Shown here piece by piece: positions 1 through 6,223 of a stretch of 64,000 bases of DNA. The notes beneath the pieces are model-generated. The model saw only the letters and a list, made by a program, of their open reading frames with translations, did not search any database and was not told where the DNA came from. The DNA is from Iamia sp052038315 (GTDB lineage Bacteria; Actinomycetota; Acidimicrobiia; Acidimicrobiales; Iamiaceae). The stretch's first letter is position 1, and each line of letters starts with the position of its first letter. The stretch lies in assembly GCA_052038315.1 (NCBI GenBank), contig JBQGCF010000064.1:6402-70401 (forward strand), read 5' to 3'. The translations under genes and the position numbers were made by a program.

Positions 1-1
1 C

Positions 2-577
2 AAGCGCTCGCTGGTGAGCCAGCGCGAGATCGGCAGCGACGCGGTGTCCGTCTCCGACGCCCTGCGCCGGGTCGGCCGCCAGAACGCCGACGTGATCTTC
101 GTCAGCGACATCCCCGACGCGGCCGCCGCCGAGCGGGTCGTGTCCGAGGCCCTCTCCGGCCGCCTCGTCGTGGTCACCATGGCCGCCCTGACCGCGGCCG
201 AGACGATCTCCCGTCTCGTCGACTTCTACCCGCCGCACCTCCAGCGCCAGGCCCGCTACTCGATCGCCCAGGTCCTGCGGGGCGTCGTCGCCCAGCGGCT
301 GCTCGACCGGGTCGACGGCCGCGGCCGGGTGCCGGTGGTCGAGATGCTGATCGGCACCCAGAAGATGACCGAGGCCATCGCCCAGGGCGCCGACGAGGCG
401 ACCCTCGAGGCGCTGATGCGCGAGGGCGAGTACCACGGCATGCAGAGCTTCGACCAGGCCCTGCTCAACCTCTACCAGGACTCGGTGATCAGCGTCCGCG
501 ACGCCGTCGCCGCCGCCTCCCGCCCCGAGGACCTCCGCATCGCCATGCAGCACGCCGGCATGGCGGCCGCGTATTGA
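2..577 (+). CDS. PilT-like type IV pilus retraction ATPase, C-terminal part (5' end outside window)
   Basis: This is the C-terminal half of a secretion/pilus ATPase of the PilT family, which drives pilus retraction at the inner membrane. The frame is open from the window edge, so the true start lies upstream. Family landmarks are visible: QREIG near the left edge, a Walker-B-like strand DVIFVSD, then the C-terminal domain with LRGVVAQRLL and GRVPVVEML. Two catalytic landmarks look altered. The usual GEMRD after Walker B reads SDIPD, and the His box, normally ending TLHT, reads TMAAL. Either this is a divergent paralogue with weak ATPase activity or one that depends on a partner ATPase. Walker A is outside the window, so activity cannot be judged. 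Confidence 0.8.
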   Translation, partial: KRSLVSQREIGSDAVSVSDALRRVGRQNADVIFVSDIPDAAAAERVVSEALSGRLVVVTMAALTAAETISRLVDFYPPHLQRQARYSIAQVLRGVVAQRLLDRVDGRGRVPVVEMLIGTQKMTEAIAQGADEATLEALMREGEYHGMQSFDQALLNLYQDSVISVRDAVAAASRPEDLRIAMQHAGMAAAY

Positions 578-583
578 GTCTCG

Positions 584-790
584 TCACTCGCTCGCTGCGC
601 TCGCTCCGTTCCTCGAGCTGAAGGCGCTCGCTGCGCTCGCACTGAACGATCCCAGGATCGGTCGGCTCGTTCCTCGCAGACACGATCCTTCGCCTGGGGG
701 TGCCCCCCAGACCCCCAGCGCCTGCGGCGGGCGGGCGGCTTCGCTTCGCTCGCGAAAAACCTCCGGGACGCCTCGGGCGTCTGGACTGGT
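584..790. repeat. Intergenic repeat-rich stretch with CTCGCTGCGCTCG copies
   Basis: The gap between the PilT-like gene and the sigma factor holds no convincing gene. It has two copies of the 13-mer CTCGCTGCGCTCG (591-603 and 627-639) and a looser relative near 739-752. There are also short hairpins, such as CGATCC/GGATCG (647-660) and CTGGGGG/CCCCCAG (694-710). The same 13-mer recurs at 39605-39617, and inverted at 25418-25430. The hairpins could help end transcription of the upstream gene. Confidence 0.6.
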
Positions 791-793
791 GAC

Positions 794-1336
794 ATGAGAT
801 GGGGACGGGGCGGGACGCCGCCGGACGATCTGGCCGACTTCTACGCCGACCAGTACGACCGGGTGTGGAGCGCGCTCGCCCTGTTCACCGGCGATCGCCG
901 GCTCGCCGAGGAGCTGGCGCAGGAGGCGTTCGTGAAGACGTGCCAGCACTGGGAGACGGTGCGGGAGATGGAGGCACCGGGGGCGTGGGTCCACCGGGTC
1001 GGCATCAACCTGGCGATCAGCCGGGCCCGCCGGCGACGGACCGAGCTGCGGGTCGTCCAGCAGCACGGGGCCGCCGTGGCCACCGCCGATGCGGCCGACG
1101 CCGGGCTCGGCGCCGAGGCGGTGCGGGCCGCGGTGGCCGCCTTGCCCGACGACGAGCGGGCGGTCGTCGTCCTGCGGTTCCACGCCGACCTCTCGGTGGC
1201 CGCCACCGCGGCCGCCCTGGGCGTGCCCGAGGGGACGGTCAAGACCCGCTCCCGCCGGGCCCTGGCCCGCCTGCGCGACGCCGGCCTGGACGCAGCCGGC
1301 GACGCCGACGCCGAGCCGGTGGAGGTGGAGCGATGA
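794..1336 (+). CDS. ECF-type RNA polymerase sigma factor
   Basis: A 180-residue sigma-70 family protein with only regions 2 and 4, as in extracytoplasmic-function sigma factors. Region 2 (about residues 15-80) contains AEELAQEAFVKTCQHW and the promoter-melting part with WVHRVGINLAISRARRR. Region 4 (about residues 105-160) has LPDDERAVVVLRFHADLSV and the helix-turn-helix ending GTVKTRSRRALARLR. The start is the ATG at 794; a GTG lies just upstream out of frame. The stop overlaps the ATG of the following gene (ATGA, 1333-1336), so the two are translationally coupled. The downstream membrane protein is the likely anti-sigma or sensor partner. Target promoters are not identifiable from the sequence. 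Confidence 0.92.
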   Translation: MRWGRGGTPPDDLADFYADQYDRVWSALALFTGDRRLAEELAQEAFVKTCQHWETVREMEAPGAWVHRVGINLAISRARRRRTELRVVQQHGAAVATADAADAGLGAEAVRAAVAALPDDERAVVVLRFHADLSVAATAAALGVPEGTVKTRSRRALARLRDAGLDAAGDADAEPVEVER

Positions 1337-1447
1337 CCGCCGAGGACCTCCACGACGCTCTCGACCGGGCCGCCGGGCAGCCGGGCGACCGGCCCGCGCT
1401 GGACGGACTGTGGGCGCAGGGGCGGGGGCGCCGCCGGCGCGGCCGTC
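1333..1447 (+). other. N-terminal segment of the sigma-factor partner, out of frame with its main body
   Basis: Starting at the ATG that overlaps the sigma stop, this frame encodes a plausible cytoplasmic head beginning MTAEDLHDALDRAAG, followed by a basic Arg run. It then continues as an arginine-rich translation with no family character. The hydrophobic segment expected next (VVVLAGLLAGIVVVAGG) is in the +1 frame from about 1440. The switch falls in a G/C-only run at 1418-1445. A one-base error or a true frameshift would join the two parts into one anti-sigma-like membrane protein. Confidence 0.6.
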
Positions 1448-2839
1448 GTGGTGCTGGCCGGCCTGCTGGCCGGGATCGTCGTCGTCGCCGGCGGGGGCGA
1501 CGGCGACGAGGGCGTGGTGGTGGGGCCGGTCGGCGGGGACGAGGCGGCGCCCCCGCCGACCGAGCCGACCGACGGGATGGTCACCATGGCGCTGACCGCC
1601 GGACCGGTCGTCGACGGCCTCCCCACGCTGGAGCCCGGCCGACGGGTGATGGCGACCTACCAGGGCCTGGTCGAGCTGTTCGGCCGGGAGCGGCGGGCCT
1701 CCTGGCAGCGCTGGGACGGGTCGGCCTGGATCGAGGAGCGCTACCTGATCGGGAACGCCGGCTACAGCGGCTGGGGTGGCGAGGTAACCCCGACCGCGCC
1801 CCCGCCCACGGTGCCCGACGACCTGGTCACCGGCGCCGGCCCCGATCCCTTCCCGACCCCTGACGACGCCGAGCCCGGTTGGTACCGGATCTGCGTGACG
1901 ATGCGAGGGCTCGGTGCCGGGACGGTGGCGGGCACGACCATGCCCGGCGATCCCGAGGACGCCGTCCCGACCGAGACCCGCATCGCCGACGACCACCGGA
2001 TCGTCGCCTGCGGCCAGCTGCGGGTCGTGCCGGACACGGGGGAGGCAGACCCCCCGGAGGGGGCGGCCGAGGAGACGACCACCACGACGGCCCCCCCGCC
2101 CGAGAGCGAGGTGGAGCTGCCCGTGCGGCTCGACTTCGGGCCCGAGCTGAGCCCCGGCGGGCTCGTCTTCGGCGACTTCGTGTGGGACGAGGGCGCGTCG
2201 GGGTCCCGGGCGGACGTCGGCACCTGGGAGGCGTGGGACGGGGAGACGTGGACGGTGACCCACCGAACGACCATCACCGGGTTCGACTCCGTCCCCGAGA
2301 TCGCCCCCTGGGCCGGTACCAACCACTCGCCGGCGCCGACGATGGTGCCGGCCGAGGGCCGGGTCGCCTTCCTCACCCCGCCCGCCACCGAGGCGCCGCC
2401 GGGGATCTACCGGCTGTGCCTGCCGGTGCAGATCGACGGCGAGCCCGACCGGCAGCCGCTGTGCGAGCAGATCACCCTCACCGAGCCGGACCTGGTGCCG
2501 GGTTACCCCGATCGGGAGGGGGCGACCTGGGCGATCGACCCCGACGACCCGCCGGAGCCGACCGACCAGGTGGTCACGGTGCTGGTGACCCGGGTGCGCT
2601 GCACCGACGGCGAGGCCGGTCCGCTGCTCGAGCCCGAGGTGCGGGCGAACGAGGGGTCTGTCCACATCTCGTTCAGCGCCGACCCGGGCACCGGCGACTG
2701 CCCCGACGGGCCGGAGCGCCGGGAGGTCGACCTCGGGGCGCCGCTGGGCGACCGTCTCCTCATGGACCAGATCTGCTTCCAGAACAGCGAGCTGATCGAC
2801 GCCTGCGGGGAGACCTCCGTGCGCTGGGGCGAGCCCTGA
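1448..2839 (+). CDS. Membrane-anchored extracytoplasmic protein paired with the ECF sigma factor (apparent frameshift at N-terminus)
   Basis: A protein of about 463 residues beginning at a GTG inside a transmembrane segment, followed by a long exported region. The exported part looks like two related beta-rich units, each with a Trp/WDG motif (WQRWDGSAWIEE and WEAWDGETWTVT) and a PGWYRICV or PGIYRLCL strand. A TTTTTAPPP linker lies between them, and the tail is Cys-containing. The position directly after an ECF sigma gene suggests an anti-sigma factor or co-regulator, but no ZAS zinc motif is visible. Its natural N-terminus is probably the segment from 1333 in another frame. As sequenced the gene is either interrupted, initiated internally, or affected by a base-call error in the G/C run. 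Confidence 0.65.
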   Translation: MVLAGLLAGIVVVAGGGDGDEGVVVGPVGGDEAAPPPTEPTDGMVTMALTAGPVVDGLPTLEPGRRVMATYQGLVELFGRERRASWQRWDGSAWIEERYLIGNAGYSGWGGEVTPTAPPPTVPDDLVTGAGPDPFPTPDDAEPGWYRICVTMRGLGAGTVAGTTMPGDPEDAVPTETRIADDHRIVACGQLRVVPDTGEADPPEGAAEETTTTTAPPPESEVELPVRLDFGPELSPGGLVFGDFVWDEGASGSRADVGTWEAWDGETWTVTHRTTITGFDSVPEIAPWAGTNHSPAPTMVPAEGRVAFLTPPATEAPPGIYRLCLPVQIDGEPDRQPLCEQITLTEPDLVPGYPDREGATWAIDPDDPPEPTDQVVTVLVTRVRCTDGEAGPLLEPEVRANEGSVHISFSADPGTGDCPDGPERREVDLGAPLGDRLLMDQICFQNSELIDACGETSVRWGEP

Positions 2840-2842
2840 CCC

Positions 2843-3601
2843 TCAGCCCTCGGGTGGGGTGATGTCGGCCGCGGCCCACCACCCCGCCCAGCGGGCCTCG
2901 ATCTCGGCGAGGGCCTCGGGGGCCAGGCCGTAGGCCGAGGCGATGGCCATGGCCGGCGCCGCCTCGTCGGTCCCGCCGGGGACGGCCGCCGCCACCAGGA
3001 GGCCGTCGCCCCAGCCGTCGACGGTGAGGCCGATCTGGTGCGCCGAGCGGAACCACACCGTCCCGGCCAGCTCGTCACCGGTGGCCAGGGTGACGGCGTA
3101 GGGCTCGCCGGGGCCGGCGGTGACGGCGCCGAGGCCGAGGGCGGCGAGCGGGTCGCCGGCCAGCAGGCCCGAGCCGAAGACGGTGCGCCGGCCCTCGCCG
3201 GGGTGGCGGGCCAGGACGAAGGCGAGCTGCTGGAAGAAGGTCAGCCAGCCCTCCTCGATGTGGTCGATCTCGCTGTGGAACATCTCCCAGCCGTCGTCGC
3301 CGACGTCGATCACCCGGGTGACCCGCACGACGGCGCTCCCGTCGCCGGTGGCCTCCACCGCGATCTCGTGCGGGCCGGTGCGCATGGTGCGGGCGTCGTC
3401 GTCGACCTCGATGGCGGTGTCGAGGTTCTCGGGGAGCTCGACCCCGTCGGGGACCCGGCCGTGGAAGATCAGGGCGATCTCGTCCTCCAGGCCCGGGTAC
3501 TCCCAGCCGAACCAGCGCCCGATCTCCTCCGGGTCGCGCAGGGCCCGCCACACCTCCTCGGCCGTGGCGCCGACCGTGACGGACAGGAAGGGCTCGCTCA
3601 T
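2843..3601 (-). CDS. SRPBCC (AHSA1-like) domain protein
   Basis: A 252-residue protein of the START/Bet v1-like SRPBCC fold, which forms a hydrophobic pocket for small ligands. The N-terminus SVTVGATAEEVWRALRDPE and the following RWFGWEYPG are typical of AHSA1-type members. A second half, from about residue 155, with WFRSAHQIGLTVDGWGDG, may be a partial second domain. The ATG at 3601 overlaps the stop of the ArsR gene (ATGA), so the two genes form one unit. ArsR-SRPBCC pairs are common in actinobacteria, usually with the regulator first as here. The ligand is unknown. Confidence 0.85.
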   Translation of the reverse strand: MSEPFLSVTVGATAEEVWRALRDPEEIGRWFGWEYPGLEDEIALIFHGRVPDGVELPENLDTAIEVDDDARTMRTGPHEIAVEATGDGSAVVRVTRVIDVGDDGWEMFHSEIDHIEEGWLTFFQQLAFVLARHPGEGRRTVFGSGLLAGDPLAALGLGAVTAGPGEPYAVTLATGDELAGTVWFRSAHQIGLTVDGWGDGLLVAAAVPGGTDEAAPAMAIASAYGLAPEALAEIEARWAGWWAAADITPPEG

Positions 3602-4173
3602 GGGGTCTCCTTGCTGGGGGCCGGGTGGCCACCGACGACCACGCGGTAGGGGCGGCCGTCGGGGTCGTGGACCTCGGCCACCACGTCGGCGACGGCGGCG
3701 GCCAGGCGGTCGGTGAAGCGGAGGACGTCGGCCGGGGTGGCGAAGGCGACCTCGGCCTCGACGGTGAAGGTCAGCAGGCGGGTGCCCTCGGCGGTGGCCG
3801 CGGCCTGCATCCGGCTGACGTCGCGGACCACGTCGGTGGCCGCCGCCATCAGGTGCTCGGCGGCGTGGCGGTCGTCCGACGTCGGCCCCGGGCCCAGCAC
3901 CGCCGGGTCGACCACGAAGGCGTCGGCGCGGGCCCGCAGGATCCGCTCGGTGCAGCCCCGGCGGGGGCGCTCCTCGACCAGCTCGAGCAGCCCGGCCGCC
4001 TCCAGGGCCCGGACGTGGTGGCCCACCCGCTGGCGGGGGAGGCCCAGCTCGGCCGCCACCTGGCTGGCCGAGGCCGGCTGGCGCAGCCGTTCGAGCAGCT
4101 GGCGGCGCAGGGGCGAGAGGGCCAGGCGGACCCGCTCGGGATCCTCGAGGAGGGCGACGGAGGGGTTGGCCAC
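3598..4173 (-). CDS. ArsR-family winged-helix transcriptional regulator
   Basis: A regulator of about 191 residues with an N-terminal winged helix. The recognition segment reads SASQVAAELGLPRQRVGHH and is followed by the wing LLELVEERPRRGCTER. The C-terminal half is a ligand or dimer domain without obvious metal-binding cysteines. I chose the GTG at 4173 because a TTGACA box, a 17-bp spacer and a CATGAT box place transcription at or next to it. ATGs at 4185 and 4182 are alternatives but lie in the -10 box. The stop overlaps the SRPBCC start. An inverted repeat over the promoter suggests autoregulation. Confidence 0.85.
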   Translation of the reverse strand: MANPSVALLEDPERVRLALSPLRRQLLERLRQPASASQVAAELGLPRQRVGHHVRALEAAGLLELVEERPRRGCTERILRARADAFVVDPAVLGPGPTSDDRHAAEHLMAAATDVVRDVSRMQAAATAEGTRLLTFTVEAEVAFATPADVLRFTDRLAAAVADVVAEVHDPDGRPYRVVVGGHPAPSKETP

Positions 4174-4180
4174 GGCGATC

Positions 4181-4209
4181 ATCATGGAATGGACAGCCAA
4201 TCCTGTCAA
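4181..4209 (-). promoter_or_regulatory. Promoter and candidate operator of the ArsR-SRPBCC operon
   Basis: Read on the minus strand, TTGACA (4209-4204) and CATGAT (4186-4181) are separated by 17 bp. The -10 box lies 7 nt before the GTG at 4173. The inverted repeat GACAG-N6-CTGTC (4192-4207) covers the -35 box and spacer, an ideal place for a repressor dimer. A binding site for the ArsR protein itself is inferred. Confidence 0.6.
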
Positions 4210-4243
4210 TGGAACGACAACGGGCCGCGAGGGGAGGTCTGGG

Positions 4244-4255
4244 TACCGTGGACGG
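4244..4255 (+). promoter_or_regulatory. Candidate leaderless -10 element of the CCA-transferase gene
   Basis: TACCGT (4244-4249) sits exactly 6 nt before the GTG at 4256. The same geometry recurs at other genes here and fits transcription starting at the start codon. Confidence 0.5.
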
Positions 4256-5665
4256 GTGATCCCCGACCGCTTCCAGGCGACCCTCGACGAGGTCCGGCCC
4301 CTCGCCGACGCCTTCGTGGCCGCCGGCCACCGGCTGTACCTGGTGGGCGGGATCGTGCGGGACCACTTCCTCGGCCGGGAGCGGGCCGACGGCGACCTCG
4401 ACCTCACCACCGACGCCCGGCCCGAGCAGATCAAGGCCATCGTCGCCCCACTCGCCACCGCGGTGTGGGAGCAGGGCGCCCGCTTCGGCACGATCGGCTG
4501 TCGCATCGGCGGGCGGCCCTACGAGATCACCACCCACCGGGCCGAGGCGTACACCACCGACAGCCGCAAGCCCCAGGTCGTCTTCTCCGACTCTGTCACC
4601 GACGACCTCGCCCGCCGCGACTTCACCGTCAACGCCATGGCCCTGGAGGTCGGGCTGGAGACGCCCCGCCTCGTGGACCCGCACGGCGGCGCCGCCGACC
4701 TGGCCTCGGGCGTCCTGCGCACCCCGCTGGCGCCGGAGGAGTCCTTCTCCGACGACCCGCTACGGATGCTGCGGGCGGCCCGCTTCATCGCCGGCTACGG
4801 GCTCACGCCCACCGACGAGCTGGTCGCGGCGGTGCGCACGATGGCCGGCCGGCTCGAGATCGTGTCGGCCGAGCGGATCCGCGACGAGCTCGACAAGCTG
4901 ATCGTCGTCGACGACCCGGCCGCCGGGCTGTGGTTCGTCACCGACACCGGGCTGGCCGAGCAGTTCCTGCCCGAGCTGCCCGCCATGCGGCTGGAGATGG
5001 ACCCGATCCACCGCCACAAGGACGTGCTGGCCCACAGCATCGCCGTGGTCGGCAACGTCCGGGCCCGGCGCGAGGACGGCACGCCCAACCGCATCACCCG
5101 CCTGGCCGCCCTCTTCCACGACGTGGGCAAGCCCAAGACCCGCTCCTTCGACAAGGGCAACGGCGTCAGCTTCCACCACCACGAGGTGGTCGGCGCCCGC
5201 ATGACCCGGGAGCGGATGCAGGCCCTGAAGTACTCCAAGGAGGACGTCGAGGCCGTCACCCAGCTCGTCTTCCTCCACCTCCGGTTCCACACCTACCGCT
5301 TGGGCTGGACCGACGCGGCCGTGCGCCGCTTCGTCCGCGACGCCGGGCCCCTGCTCGGCGAGCTGATCGAGCTGACCCGCTGCGACTGCACCACCCGCAA
5401 CCAGCGCAAGGCCCGCATCCTCTCCAACCGCATGGACGAGCTGGAGGAGCGGATCGCGGTGCTGGAGGCCGAGGAGGAGCTCAAGGCGATCCGCCCCGAC
5501 CTCGACGGCCAGGCGGTGATGGCCCGTCTCGGCGTGCCGCCCGGCCCGGTGATCGGGAAGGCCCTCGCCTTCCTGCTGGAGCTGCGGCTGGAGGAGGGCC
5601 CCCTCGGCGAGGAGGAGGCCGGCCGCCGGCTCGACGCCTGGTGGGCGGAGCAGCAGGGGTCGTAG
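4256..5665 (+). CDS. cca: CCA tRNA nucleotidyltransferase (PcnA/CCA-adding type with HD domain)
   Basis: A 469-residue cytoplasmic enzyme that adds or repairs the 3' CCA of tRNAs, using CTP and ATP. The nucleotidyltransferase head shows LVGGIVRD (about residues 29-36) followed by the catalytic DGDLDL (45-50). The RRDFTVNAMAL motif follows near residues 120-130. An HD phosphohydrolase motif, FHDVGKPKT, lies near residue 288, followed by FHHHEVVG, as in the actinobacterial form. Length and order match the family. The GTG start is supported by the promoter hexamer 6 nt upstream. The tRNA gene in this window has no encoded CCA, consistent with need for this enzyme. It is divergent from the ArsR operon. 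Confidence 0.95.
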   Translation: MIPDRFQATLDEVRPLADAFVAAGHRLYLVGGIVRDHFLGRERADGDLDLTTDARPEQIKAIVAPLATAVWEQGARFGTIGCRIGGRPYEITTHRAEAYTTDSRKPQVVFSDSVTDDLARRDFTVNAMALEVGLETPRLVDPHGGAADLASGVLRTPLAPEESFSDDPLRMLRAARFIAGYGLTPTDELVAAVRTMAGRLEIVSAERIRDELDKLIVVDDPAAGLWFVTDTGLAEQFLPELPAMRLEMDPIHRHKDVLAHSIAVVGNVRARREDGTPNRITRLAALFHDVGKPKTRSFDKGNGVSFHHHEVVGARMTRERMQALKYSKEDVEAVTQLVFLHLRFHTYRLGWTDAAVRRFVRDAGPLLGELIELTRCDCTTRNQRKARILSNRMDELEERIAVLEAEEELKAIRPDLDGQAVMARLGVPPGPVIGKALAFLLELRLEEGPLGEEEAGRRLDAWWAEQQGS

Positions 5666-5686
5666 CCCCGGTCACGGTTTCCGGGG
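5666..5686 (+). terminator. Weak hairpin after the CCA-transferase gene
   Basis: CCCCGG (5666-5671) pairs with CCGGGG (5681-5686) around a 9-nt loop directly after the stop codon. No T run follows, so a terminator role is only possible. Confidence 0.3.
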
Positions 5687-5707
5687 GGTGGGGCGTGTGG
5701 ACAGGGC

Positions 5708-6223
5708 GTGATCGACATGCACCCGCCGCCACCCCACCCGCCGCCCACCGAGCCGGCCGCCCTGGAGACGGTCTTCCGGGACTGCCAGCGGGACCTGCTC
5801 CGCACGGTCGTCCCGCTCACCGGTGGTGACCGGGCCGCGGCCGAGGACGTGGTGGCCGAGGCGTTCGCCCGGGCCCAGCGCGAGTGGGACCGGGTCGGGG
5901 CCTACGACCGGCCCGACCTGTGGCTCCGCCGGGTCGCCCTGAACCTGGCCATCACCGCCCACCGCACCCGGGTCCGCCGGCGCGACCGCCGTCCCGACCC
6001 GCAACCCGAGGCCACCCTCGACGACGCCTCGATCGAGGTCCTCGACGCCGTCCGCTCGCTGCCCGAGCGCCAGGCCCAGGTCGTCGTGCTCGTCTACTTC
6101 GCCGGCGAGACGGTGGCCGGCGCCGCCCGCGTCCTCGGCATCGGCGAGCCCACCGCCCGCACCCACCACACCCGCGCCCTGGCCGCCCTGGCGGCGGCCC
6201 TCTCCGACGAGGAGCAGATCTGA
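5708..6223 (+). CDS. ECF-type (SigE-like) RNA polymerase sigma factor
   Basis: A 171-residue sigma factor with regions 2 and 4 only. Region 2 includes AAEDVVAEAFARAQREW and LWLRRVALNLAITAHR. Region 4 includes LPERQAQVVVLVYFAGETV and a helix-turn-helix ending ARTHHTRALAAL. The N-terminal HPPPPHPPPTEP stretch is low complexity, and the ATG at 5717 is a reasonable alternative to the GTG at 5708. The stop overlaps the ATG of the downstream membrane protein (TGATG, 6221-6225), giving a sigma/partner pair like the one at 794-2839. The two sigma factors are clearly different sequences. Confidence 0.92.
   Translation: MIDMHPPPPHPPPTEPAALETVFRDCQRDLLRTVVPLTGGDRAAAEDVVAEAFARAQREWDRVGAYDRPDLWLRRVALNLAITAHRTRVRRRDRRPDPQPEATLDDASIEVLDAVRSLPERQAQVVVLVYFAGETVAGAARVLGIGEPTARTHHTRALAALAAALSDEEQI

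Noticed and set aside
584..2665. A 693-codon open frame on the minus strand
   Set aside because: It mirrors the sigma factor and its partner, is Gly/Arg/Pro-rich without any family motif, and is a normal by-product of third-position GC bias.
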